From Bacteroidales bacterium (GTDB lineage: Bacteria > Bacteroidota > Bacteroidia > Bacteroidales > UBA932): a stretch of DNA of 64,000 nucleotides. The stretch is taken from assembly GCA_017399865.1 (NCBI GenBank), contig JAFQAT010000017.1:62001-126000 (forward strand), given 5' to 3'. Numbering within the stretch: position 1 is the stretch's first letter; each line of letters opens with the position of its first letter. The notes below the pieces were generated by a model that was given only the letters and a program-made list of their open reading frames with translations, was not told the origin of the DNA and did not search any database. Made by a program: the position numbers and the translations under genes. This document shows, one piece after another, positions 53,145 to 62,577 of this stretch.

Positions 53145-56100
53145 ATGAAACAGAAACTAGTCCATTTAGCAGGAATCGCTGCCATGTGCTGTCTGTTCCT
53201 TTGTCTTTCGATGGGAAACGCCTTTGCGCAAGGCCGGACTATCGAAGGCAAGGTCATCGACAGTGCCGGACAGCCGATTATCGGTGCGGGCGTGACCATA
53301 CCTGGCACGACCGTCGGAGTGGCTACAGATCTGGACGGTATGTTCAGAATCACATTGCCGGACGGGACTGCTGCTGTTACTGTTTCCGCTCTTGGATACA
53401 CTTCCAAGGATGTGGAAATAGGCAAGAAGCAGAATCTTGTCATCGCTCTTGAGGATGAAGCTGAATCCCTTGATGCAACGGTGGTGGTGGCTTATGGCAC
53501 ACAGTCCAAGGCGACAGTGACCGGAGCCTTGTCTTCAATTGATTCGAAAGAACTCGTGAAGGCCCCTGTTGCTGACATCTCCAATGTCCTTTCAGGACAG
53601 CTTCCGGGTGTGACGACTGTCCAGATTTCAGGTAAGCCTGGAGATGACTACGCAGATATCTATGTGCGTGGTGTCAGCTCGCTTTCAGACGGTGCTTCAG
53701 CTCCTCTCATCCTTGTGGATGGAATCGAGCGTCCTCTGAACACAATCGACCCTAACGAGATCGAGAGCCTCTCAATCCTCAAGGATGCGGCGTCGACAGC
53801 GGTATTCGGCGTGCGTGGTGCGAACGGAGTCATCCTTGTCACCACGAAGCGCGGTGATGCAGGCAAGCCGAAGATTTCGGTGAGCAGCATTACCGGTGTG
53901 CAGCAGCCGCTTTCATTCCTTACACAGGTGAGCAGCTACGAGTTTGCCAAGTTCTGGAACCTCAAGCAGCAGAATGACGGCGTGACCGACCCTAAGGCAT
54001 ATTATGCTCCAGAAGCCGTCGAGGCATATCGCACAGGTTCCGACCCTCTCGTATTCCCTAACACCAATTGGAAAGAGATTCTTTATCGCAAGGCATTCCT
54101 TCAGACAAAGAACAACATCAACATTTCCGGCGGTTCGGACAAGGTGCGTTACTTCGTGTCGATGGGTTATATGTTCCAGGACGGTATCCTGAAGCAGATG
54201 CCGGGCCTCTCATATGACAACAACTTCTCGTACAACCGTTATAACTACCGTGCCAACCTCGACTTCAAGCTTACCGAGACAACCGATATGAAGCTCAATA
54301 TCAGCGGAGTCATTGGAAAGACATATGAGCCTATGGAAGATGACGGCATCGACGACAATGTGTGGATATTCACGACCCTGTGGGTGACTCCAAACGCCAG
54401 TCCTGGTATGGTGAACGGTATTCCTCTAACATATGTAGGCGAGGGCCCTACCCCTCCTACAACCCGTCGTAGCGGTTATATGACCTATTACAATATGGGT
54501 TATGAGGAGAAGTACAATACCGCCCTGAACCTCGACCTTGCGATCACACAGAGGCTGGATTTCATCACGGAAGGCCTCAGTGTCGGTGTGAAAGGCGGTT
54601 ATGATACCAATATGTATATAAGGAAGCAGCATAAGGGTTCCGATGCGCTTGAACAGAGGATCAACTATAAGTCATTCCAGGAAGGTGACGGTCTTATAAT
54701 CAGCGACCCTGACTTCGACAAGACTTATGTGTTCAAGCCAAGCGGTACAATGGCTCCTCTTTCATACAGCGAGTCCACAAGTGCAGACAGAAGCTGGTAT
54801 CTCGAGGCACGTGCTGATTACAGCAGGAAGTTTGCCGGCAAGCATGCCGTGTCAGGCCTTCTTCTCTATAACCAGACCAGAGACTACTATCCGTCGAAAT
54901 ACTCATATCTTCCTAGAGGATATGTGGGATTCGTGGGACGTGCGACCTACGGCTACGATGACAGATACCTTGTCGACGTCAGCGCCGGATACAACGGATC
55001 TGAAAACTTCGCTCCAGGCAAGACACGTTACGGTCTCTTCCCTTCAGTTTCCCTCGGATGGGTGATTTCGGAAGAGAATTTCATGAACAAGGTATCATGG
55101 ATCGATTATCTGAAGCTTCGTTTCTCAGTAGGTAAGGTGGGTAATGACCTCGGTACATCGACCCGCTTCATGTATATGAACAGCGTATGGGATGAGGCCG
55201 GGTCTTACAGCTTCGGAATCAACAACCCTAACGGCCTTCCTTATTATACTACCGGAACTCCAGGCAACCTTGGCGTTACATGGGAGACTGCTCTCAAGTA
55301 CAATGTGGGTCTCGATTTCGACCTGTTTAACAGCAGGCTTCACTTCTCCGGCGACCTCTTCAAGGAACACAGGACAGGTATCCTCATCTCTCCTAATTCG
55401 ACTCCGGGAATCATCGCGACATCCCTTCCTAACATGAACATCGGTATCGTTGACAATCAGGGCTACGAGCTGGCTCTCGGATGGAAGGACAATATCGGTG
55501 AATTCAGATATGACATCGATGCTAACGTGACATTCGCGCGAAACGAGATCGTCTATATGGATGAGGTGAAGAGCGAGTTCGACTATCAGAACCAGACCGG
55601 CGGATCTACCGGCCGCAACAGAGGCCTTTACAAGTTCATCCGTCTTTATGGATATGACGACTTCTATACCGATGAGAACGGTGTTCAGAGACTGAATCCG
55701 GATCTTCCTCAGCCAAGTGCAACCGTATATCCGGGAGACTGTATGTATGCTGACCTCAACGGTGACAACGTAGTGGACGGAAACGATACCATGGTATACG
55801 GATTTGCAGACAGACCTGAGTACATGTTCGGTTCGAACTGGAAATTCTCCTGGAAAGGATTCAACCTCAATCTCAACTGGATCGCAGCTACAAACGTAGA
55901 CAAGATGCTTGAGGTCGAGTATCGTATCCCTTTCACTAATTCAGGAAACCGTGGTCTTCTTGACTATTTCTACAGGGACTGCTGGACAACTGAGAATCCG
56001 AACGGAACCCTTCCGCGTGCAGCGGAAAAGTCTGAGGCATGGAACTCGTCCCCTTCAACCCTCTGGCTCCGCGATGCTTCGTACATCCGACTCAAGAGCG

Positions 56101-56297
56101 CCCAGTTCGGATATACGTTCGGACGCAACAAGTTCTTCGACCGCCTTGGCATCAACAGCCTCAATGTCAGCTTTACAGGATATAACCTCCTGACATTCAC
56201 AAACCTGACATTCCAGGACCCGGAGACAGTGTCAAACAACGACGGTGTATATCCATTGGTCAAGACTTACAATCTTTCTCTTAACATCAACTTCTAA
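53145..56297 (+). CDS. SusC-type TonB-dependent glycan importer 1 (full length)
   Basis: 1050 residues with a signal peptide ending NAFAQ. Residues about 30-115 form the carboxypeptidase-regulatory-like domain typical of SusC (GKVIDSAGQPIIGAGV), followed by a TonB-box-like VVVAYGTQSK, the plug (about 125-235, VLSGQLPGV, ILVDGIERPL, SILKDAASTAVFG) and a 22-strand barrel. It imports oligosaccharides through the outer membrane together with the SusD 12 bases downstream. Confidence 0.95.
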   Translation: MKQKLVHLAGIAAMCCLFLCLSMGNAFAQGRTIEGKVIDSAGQPIIGAGVTIPGTTVGVATDLDGMFRITLPDGTAAVTVSALGYTSKDVEIGKKQNLVIALEDEAESLDATVVVAYGTQSKATVTGALSSIDSKELVKAPVADISNVLSGQLPGVTTVQISGKPGDDYADIYVRGVSSLSDGASAPLILVDGIERPLNTIDPNEIESLSILKDAASTAVFGVRGANGVILVTTKRGDAGKPKISVSSITGVQQPLSFLTQVSSYEFAKFWNLKQQNDGVTDPKAYYAPEAVEAYRTGSDPLVFPNTNWKEILYRKAFLQTKNNINISGGSDKVRYFVSMGYMFQDGILKQMPGLSYDNNFSYNRYNYRANLDFKLTETTDMKLNISGVIGKTYEPMEDDGIDDNVWIFTTLWVTPNASPGMVNGIPLTYVGEGPTPPTTRRSGYMTYYNMGYEEKYNTALNLDLAITQRLDFITEGLSVGVKGGYDTNMYIRKQHKGSDALEQRINYKSFQEGDGLIISDPDFDKTYVFKPSGTMAPLSYSESTSADRSWYLEARADYSRKFAGKHAVSGLLLYNQTRDYYPSKYSYLPRGYVGFVGRATYGYDDRYLVDVSAGYNGSENFAPGKTRYGLFPSVSLGWVISEENFMNKVSWIDYLKLRFSVGKVGNDLGTSTRFMYMNSVWDEAGSYSFGINNPNGLPYYTTGTPGNLGVTWETALKYNVGLDFDLFNSRLHFSGDLFKEHRTGILISPNSTPGIIATSLPNMNIGIVDNQGYELALGWKDNIGEFRYDIDANVTFARNEIVYMDEVKSEFDYQNQTGGSTGRNRGLYKFIRLYGYDDFYTDENGVQRLNPDLPQPSATVYPGDCMYADLNGDNVVDGNDTMVYGFADRPEYMFGSNWKFSWKGFNLNLNWIAATNVDKMLEVEYRIPFTNSGNRGLLDYFYRDCWTTENPNGTLPRAAEKSEAWNSSPSTLWLRDASYIRLKSAQFGYTFGRNKFFDRLGINSLNVSFTGYNLLTFTNLTFQDPETVSNNDGVYPLVKTYNLSLNINF

Positions 56298-56308
56298 TCC
56301 GGTCTGAT

Positions 56309-58096
56309 ATGAAAACAGTAAGATATATATTTATAGCAGTCCTTTTGGGAGTCGTGATGGCTTCTTGCGAAAGCCTCAAGCTAGGAGATGCAGGACTCAG
56401 CAGCGCACCGGAAACATCAGGAGCTACAATCGAAACTCTCTTTGCAACCAAGAAGGATGCAGACAAGGTGCTTGTCACAGCATATGCCAATCTTCCATAC
56501 GGCATTACAAGCTCCTTTGATTCAAAGATGGGAGGAAATGTGCTTGAGTGCATTACCGACCATGCTCACAGTAACCGAACATTCGGTTCTGACGGTCCGA
56601 GGAATCTCTATTATACAGGTTCACTGGGATCCAACATTTCATCAAGCTACGCAGGATCGGAGGCATACCGTTTCGCTTCGGAAAAGGATTACACTGCAAT
56701 CCGCTATGCCTGGATATTCATCGAGAATGCAGACAGGATTCCTGATGCGACACCGGCAGAAATCGCAAAGATGAAGGCGGAGGCCAAGATGTGCATCGCC
56801 ATCGCATATTCCAATATGCTCCGTTATGTAGGCGGTGTTCCTATTCTCGACCACTCGGTCTCAACAACAGAGGAAATGGTCTATCCGAGAAACACTTTTG
56901 CAGAAACGGTCGATTATATCGTTCAGCTCTGCGATGAGGCAAAGGCAGACCTTCCTTGGACCAATGCCGATCCGAACAATGACGGACGCATGACTGCCGC
57001 AGCCGCCCTCGGCCTGAAGCTCCGCGTGCTCTGCTTTGCAGCCAGCCCGACATTCAACTCGGATTCTCCTTGGCATTCAGGTGCGAACGAATACCACTGC
57101 TACGGAAACTACGATGCTGCCCGTTGGAAGAAAGCCAAGGATGCAGCTGACGAGTTCATGACCGAACTTGCAAAGAACGGACATTATGCAATGGTACAGG
57201 CAGCTGAAGCGACTCCTAAGGCCTATCGTCTTGCTTACCGCAAAGGATATTATGAGCGCGGTACCACCGAGCAGATCATTTCGATCAGAAAGGATTATGA
57301 TTCAGACTATCACGACGACTGGATCGAGAAGGGAGAATATGTATGTCCGACCCTCAATTGGGTGAACAAGTACGGATGGGCTGACGGTACGGATTTCCCT
57401 GAAGACTTTGACTGGGAAAACCCTTCTGCATCTCCGTTCTTCTCTCCAAGCGGTTCATGCATTACCGGTACGGAGACCCGTGACCCTCGCCTTTATGAGA
57501 ACATTGCAGTTCCTGGCGACTACTGGTACAATGAAATTCTTGCCCGCGTGCATACAAACCATCCGAACTATCGTGCAGATGGATCAGGCTTCCTTGCGAT
57601 GAAGTATATCCTTCAGAAGGAGTCTGACCGTGAGAATGTTCCTCCTCATTGGTCAATGATGCGTTTCCCTGAGATCCTTCTCAATGCTGCCGAGGCATAC
57701 AACGAGTATGACGGCACTCCGTCAGCACAGGCTTATGAGTGGGTGAACAGCGTGAGAGCGCGTGTAGGCCTTTCGCCGCTGGCTGAAGGCATGACCCAGG
57801 CACAGTTCCGTGAGGCCCTTCTCCGTGAACGTGAGTGTGAGTTCGGCTTTGAGGAATTCCGTTGGTTCGATATGGTCCGCTACGGTCTTCAGGACGACTT
57901 CAAGAAACCGCTTTACGGTCTCTATTCTGAAGGTGTAGGAGGAAGGCCGGAAAGTCCTGATTCATTCACATACTCTAAGTATAAGCTTCCTTCAAGGTCC
58001 TGGGAGACATCATGGGATACAAAGTGGTACCTCTCTCCTATCCCGGTTACGGAAGTGAACAAGGGTTATGGAATGACACAGAATCCGGGATGGTAA
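56309..58096 (+). CDS. SusD/RagB-type glycan-binding lipoprotein 1
   Basis: 595 residues, lipobox MASC (Cys20). The N-terminal SusD-like TPR region (about 40-250) and C-terminal RagB/SusD domain (…VNSVRARVGLSPLAEGMTQAQFREALLRERECEFGFEEFRWFDMVRYG) are both present, along with the usual YLSPIPVTEV ... QNPGW ending. It forms the lid of the SusC barrel coded just upstream. Confidence 0.95.
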   Translation: MKTVRYIFIAVLLGVVMASCESLKLGDAGLSSAPETSGATIETLFATKKDADKVLVTAYANLPYGITSSFDSKMGGNVLECITDHAHSNRTFGSDGPRNLYYTGSLGSNISSSYAGSEAYRFASEKDYTAIRYAWIFIENADRIPDATPAEIAKMKAEAKMCIAIAYSNMLRYVGGVPILDHSVSTTEEMVYPRNTFAETVDYIVQLCDEAKADLPWTNADPNNDGRMTAAAALGLKLRVLCFAASPTFNSDSPWHSGANEYHCYGNYDAARWKKAKDAADEFMTELAKNGHYAMVQAAEATPKAYRLAYRKGYYERGTTEQIISIRKDYDSDYHDDWIEKGEYVCPTLNWVNKYGWADGTDFPEDFDWENPSASPFFSPSGSCITGTETRDPRLYENIAVPGDYWYNEILARVHTNHPNYRADGSGFLAMKYILQKESDRENVPPHWSMMRFPEILLNAAEAYNEYDGTPSAQAYEWVNSVRARVGLSPLAEGMTQAQFREALLRERECEFGFEEFRWFDMVRYGLQDDFKKPLYGLYSEGVGGRPESPDSFTYSKYKLPSRSWETSWDTKWYLSPIPVTEVNKGYGMTQNPGW

Positions 58097-58112
58097 TATT
58101 TAAAGATACCAG

Positions 58113-60842
58113 ATGATGAAAAGAATAAGCAAATACATTATACTTCCTCTTCTGCTGGCTGGCGTGACAGTTTCCGCCCAGGAATCTGTCGAACTCTCGC
58201 AGGTGGATTCCATCGTGATTGCAAATCCTTTCAAGGTGAAGGCAAATGGAAACATCATGCGTGATGCGGCTGTCTTTCAGCAGAGTCCGGAAGTCGATAT
58301 AGCGAAGGCCCTTTACGGCCAGTTCTCCGGTCTCCTTGTCGAGCAGGGTACCGGACGAAGCGAAATCAACCAGTCGTCTCTCGAGCTGCGCGGCCATGCT
58401 CCGCTCGTGCTCATCGACGGTTATCCTCGTGAACTCTCGGATATTACATCTGTAGAGATAGAATCCATTACCGTCCTCAAAGATGCGGTTTCAGCTGCCA
58501 TATATGGTGTCAAAGGAGGTAACGGAGTGATCATGATCACGACCAGGAGAGGCCAGGCAACTCCTCTCAAGGTTTCTGCCAAGTATCAGTTCGGACTCAG
58601 TACTGCGTTCCGTGCGCCTGATTTCTCATCTTCATATACATATGCTCTCAAGGTCAACGAGGCACGTGCTCTTGACGGCCTTGCCCCTATGTATGGCAAT
58701 GATGCATTCACATATTTTGCAAACGGAGAAAGGCCGTATGCATATCCGGATGTGGATTGGATGAGCAAGATATATCGCAAGCATGGTGACAATCACCGCG
58801 CCCAGCTCACATTCACCGGCGGCAACAGGAACTTCCGCTATTTTGCGGCTGTGGATTACATGAAGGACAACTCTCTTTATGTCAAGCCTTCATCTGACGA
58901 CCGCTACAATGCAAACACCTATGACAACCGTCTTGGCATCAGGGCGAATGTAGACGTGAACGTCACTGAATCGACTTCAATGAAGCTTGGAGTGATGGCC
59001 CGCCTCTCTGAATTCAACCGTCCGTATTGGGAGAACATCAGCGGCGATTCGATCGAAGAGACCCTGTACAAGACTCCTGCCGCCGCTTTCCCTGTAAAGC
59101 ATATTGACGGCACATACGGTGGTTCGAGACTTTATGGCGCAAACAACCCTGTAGCTCTTCACCAGGATTCGGGTAATCATCTTTACTCCGAGACAAGAGT
59201 GCTTGCAGACATGGTTCTCCGCCAGGATCTCGGAATGTTCATCAAGGGCCTCTCTGCAGATGCGAGCGTCGCCTTCGACTATACCGGCGAGATGACAGAG
59301 ACTTCTTACAAGACCTATCGTTATGGAGAATCTGTCAACCCTGTCCCCGGCAGCGCACTCACATATTACGGCACAGATTCGAAGACGATGAGCTACAGCC
59401 ATTACTTCCATAGCCTTGGAATGCGTTCGGAGTTTCAGGCACGTCTTAACTGGGAACGTGACTTCGGCAAGCATCATATCGATGTGCACGCAGCATACAG
59501 ACAGCGTTCATATATCTTCAACCAGCGCAACGCTTCGGCCAAGACACAGGAAGTCCTCGGTACGGCAAGCTACAGCTGGAATGACAGGCTCTTTGCAGAC
59601 CTTGCTGTAAACTGGTCTGGATCTGCATATCTTCCTGCAGGCCAGAGGTTCAATATCTATCCTGCCCTCAGCGTTGCCTATGTGATATCAAAGGAGCCTT
59701 ATGTAAAGGCCTATGGTTCGATAGGTATGTCAGGATATGACGGAAACATGGAACACGAGCTCTTCCTCCAGACATACGGAAGTTCGAATGCCAGCGGATA
59801 CCGCTTCGGAGAAAACGCCAACAGCTATTCGGGACGCGCCGAGGGTGATATCCCTGCAACTGTACTGGATCCGGAGAAGTCTTCAAGGGCCACCCTCGGA
59901 TTCGACATGGCATTCTTCAGTAACAGACTCTCGTTCAATGCGGAGGCTTTTGCGGAAAGGCGTACCAATATCCTTATCTCTCCATCCAACATCTCCGGCG
60001 TCATCGGTATCGGAGTCATGGACCAGAGCATGGGTGAGAACAAGTACAAGGGTCTTGACCTTTCGCTTGCATGGAACGACAAGGCAGGCGACTTCTCTTA
60101 TGGAGCATATGCAAACGGCGGATGGCTTCTCACAGAAGTCGTGAACGACGGACAGGCATACCAGCGTTACGACTATCTCTATCATGCAGGCAATCCTATC
60201 GGACAGCGCTACGGACTTGAGGTCATCGGCATCTTCCAGAACCAGTACGAGATCAACAACAGCCCTAAGCAGACGTTCAGCGATGTCCGTCCTGGCGACC
60301 TCAAGTACAAGGACCAGAACGGAGACGGCGTAGTTAATGATGAGGATATCGTGAAGATGTTCGGTTCGACCACTCCGCTCTTCCAGTTCGGATTCGGCCT
60401 TCATGCCGGATGGAAGGGACTCAAGGTGTATGCTGATTTCCAAGGTGTTACAGGTGTTACAGTGAATCTTCTCGATTCACCGCTCTACCAGCCTCTCGTA
60501 AACAACGGAACCATCTCGAACAATTTCCTTGCACGCGAGGTGACATGGACTCCTGAAACAGCGGCTACCGCTACGATGCCTAGACTTACTACCCTCGAGA
60601 ACGCGAACAACTACCGCAAGAACTCTCTCTGGTACAGGGACGGATCGTTCATCAAGCTTCGTAATCTTGGAGTGTCATACACTATTCCTAAGAAGGTTGC
60701 CCGCTTTTCAGACATAACAGTGTCTCTGAACGGCACGAACCTCTTCAGCCTTGATAATATCAAGTTTGCGGATCCGGAACAGCTTGAAGCTGCCTATCCG
60801 TCGACAAGGGTATTCTGGGCAGGCCTTAAGTTCAACTTCTAA
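58113..60842 (+). CDS. SusC-type importer 2, lacking the N-terminal CarboxypepD_reg domain
   Basis: 909 residues, about 140 shorter than its partner. After the signal peptide (…VTVSAQ) the plug domain starts almost at once (LYGQFSGLLVEQGTG, APLVLIDGYPRELSDI, ITVLKDAVSAAIYG); the carboxypeptidase-regulatory-like domain found in full-length SusC proteins is missing. The barrel runs to a normal aromatic C-terminus (WAGLKFNF). The start could be either of the two adjacent ATGs. It follows SusD1 by 16 bases and is followed by SusD2, so one operon holds two import pairs. Confidence 0.92.
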   Translation: MMKRISKYIILPLLLAGVTVSAQESVELSQVDSIVIANPFKVKANGNIMRDAAVFQQSPEVDIAKALYGQFSGLLVEQGTGRSEINQSSLELRGHAPLVLIDGYPRELSDITSVEIESITVLKDAVSAAIYGVKGGNGVIMITTRRGQATPLKVSAKYQFGLSTAFRAPDFSSSYTYALKVNEARALDGLAPMYGNDAFTYFANGERPYAYPDVDWMSKIYRKHGDNHRAQLTFTGGNRNFRYFAAVDYMKDNSLYVKPSSDDRYNANTYDNRLGIRANVDVNVTESTSMKLGVMARLSEFNRPYWENISGDSIEETLYKTPAAAFPVKHIDGTYGGSRLYGANNPVALHQDSGNHLYSETRVLADMVLRQDLGMFIKGLSADASVAFDYTGEMTETSYKTYRYGESVNPVPGSALTYYGTDSKTMSYSHYFHSLGMRSEFQARLNWERDFGKHHIDVHAAYRQRSYIFNQRNASAKTQEVLGTASYSWNDRLFADLAVNWSGSAYLPAGQRFNIYPALSVAYVISKEPYVKAYGSIGMSGYDGNMEHELFLQTYGSSNASGYRFGENANSYSGRAEGDIPATVLDPEKSSRATLGFDMAFFSNRLSFNAEAFAERRTNILISPSNISGVIGIGVMDQSMGENKYKGLDLSLAWNDKAGDFSYGAYANGGWLLTEVVNDGQAYQRYDYLYHAGNPIGQRYGLEVIGIFQNQYEINNSPKQTFSDVRPGDLKYKDQNGDGVVNDEDIVKMFGSTTPLFQFGFGLHAGWKGLKVYADFQGVTGVTVNLLDSPLYQPLVNNGTISNNFLAREVTWTPETAATATMPRLTTLENANNYRKNSLWYRDGSFIKLRNLGVSYTIPKKVARFSDITVSLNGTNLFSLDNIKFADPEQLEAAYPSTRVFWAGLKFNF

Positions 60843-60859
60843 ATCAAGGCATGGACGAA

Positions 60860-62539
60860 ATGAAAAAGTTTATTTACATAATGATGGCGGCAGTCCTTGC
60901 ATTCCAGGGTTGTAACATGCTTGACTTTGATGAGACAAGCGGTGTATACGACAGGGATGACATGTATGAGACATACAGCTATGCCCAGAGGATGCTGACC
61001 AATATCTACAGCTATATGCCGCAGGATCTCGGAACCATCGGAGATGCAATGCGTGATTGCGGATCGGACGATGCCGAATTCGGTGATCCTGAAGGTACGG
61101 TGCAGGGATTCAATAACGGCAACTGGTCTGCCATTTCCACAATAGATGACAGCTGGGAGCTTTATAATGCTATCCGTTGCGTGAGCGAATTCCTGGAATC
61201 TATGGAGAAGGTGGATTTCTCCAAGTACTACTATGATTCAAAGTACGAGGATCAGATGGAGCAGGTTGCGACCTTCACTTATCAGGCAAGAGTCCTTCGT
61301 GCATTCTATCTTTTTGAACTGGCCCGTCGTTACGGTGATATCCCTGTTCCGATGAAGATGCTCTCGATAGAGGAGGCGAATTCAATCGAGAAGACACCGT
61401 TTGATCAGGTGGTCGAATTCATCGTATCAGAGTGTGATGAATGTGCAGCCAAGCTTCCTGAAACATACATCGGCATGCTCGACGATGAGTACGGCCGTGT
61501 CACAAAGGGCTTTGCAATGGCTGTCAAGTCAAAGACTCTCCTTTATGCTGCCAGCAAGCTTCACAATCCTGATGGCGACGTCCAGAAGTGGAAGAGAGCC
61601 GCACAGGCTGCCCTTGACATCATCAAGCTCGGCACATACGTGCTTGATTCGGGTGACAAGGTGAACACTACCGCTTCTCCTGAGAACGTTCTTGTCAGGA
61701 TGAATTCCGAAAGCGACAGCTTCGAACTCTATAACTTCCCGGTAAGGTTTACGGAAGGACAGCGTACATACATGTCCGGAACATACCCTACCCAGAATCT
61801 CGTCGATGCATTCCAGACCATAAACGGTTACGACGTCACCCTCACAGCCAACGGATGGGAGTCAGATGACCCTGCATTCGATGCATCACGTCCGTATGAC
61901 AACCGTGATCCTCGTTTCGCAAGGACAATCCTCGCAAACGGCATGGCTTTCAAGGGAACTGAGATCGAGACATTCGTAGGAGGCGCTGATTATTCAGCAA
62001 CACGTTCAGATCTCGGAACCGTCACAGGATACTACCTCAGGAAGTATGTGAACGAAGCTACAAGCTTCACTCCGGAGGCCGAGGCTGAATACAAGCACCA
62101 TTGGGTGATATACCGTTATGCGGAGACTCTCCTTACTTACGCAGAGGCAGCAAACGAGTATTTCAAGAATCCATCTTCGACAGATTCGGAACTTACAATG
62201 TCTGCCCTTGAGGCCATCAATCAGGTTCGTGCAAATGCGCAGATGCCTGCAGTGACAGCTGACAATTATGATGCATTCACAGAAGCTGTCCGCAGAGAAT
62301 GGCGTGTAGAGTTCGCATTCGAAGACCATAGGTTCTGGGATGTGCGCCGCTGGGGTATCGGAGCGGCTACCCAGACACAGGTCGACGGCGTAAGCATTGT
62401 CAAGACAACAGGCGGTCTCGACTACACCCGCACATCAGTCGAGAAACGTACATGGACAGACAGGATGAACCTGTATCCTATCCCGCAGGAGGAACTTTTC
62501 TGCAACCCAAATCTAAATCCACAGAATACCGGATGGTAA
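60860..62539 (+). CDS. SusD/RagB-type glycan-binding lipoprotein 2
   Basis: 559 residues from the ATG at 60860; an earlier in-frame ATG at 60851 would add an acidic MDE that is unusual before a signal peptide. Lipobox FQGC (Cys18). SusD fold signatures: TYQARVLRAFYLFELARRYGDIPV in the N-terminal TPR region and INQVRANAQMP...VRREWRVEFAFEDHRFWDVRRWG in the C-terminal domain, ending NPQNTGW. Lid protein for SusC 2 directly upstream. Confidence 0.95.
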   Translation: MKKFIYIMMAAVLAFQGCNMLDFDETSGVYDRDDMYETYSYAQRMLTNIYSYMPQDLGTIGDAMRDCGSDDAEFGDPEGTVQGFNNGNWSAISTIDDSWELYNAIRCVSEFLESMEKVDFSKYYYDSKYEDQMEQVATFTYQARVLRAFYLFELARRYGDIPVPMKMLSIEEANSIEKTPFDQVVEFIVSECDECAAKLPETYIGMLDDEYGRVTKGFAMAVKSKTLLYAASKLHNPDGDVQKWKRAAQAALDIIKLGTYVLDSGDKVNTTASPENVLVRMNSESDSFELYNFPVRFTEGQRTYMSGTYPTQNLVDAFQTINGYDVTLTANGWESDDPAFDASRPYDNRDPRFARTILANGMAFKGTEIETFVGGADYSATRSDLGTVTGYYLRKYVNEATSFTPEAEAEYKHHWVIYRYAETLLTYAEAANEYFKNPSSTDSELTMSALEAINQVRANAQMPAVTADNYDAFTEAVRREWRVEFAFEDHRFWDVRRWGIGAATQTQVDGVSIVKTTGGLDYTRTSVEKRTWTDRMNLYPIPQEELFCNPNLNPQNTGW

Positions 62540-62577
62540 TAACCACATAGAATATTAATAATTAAAGCAATAACATT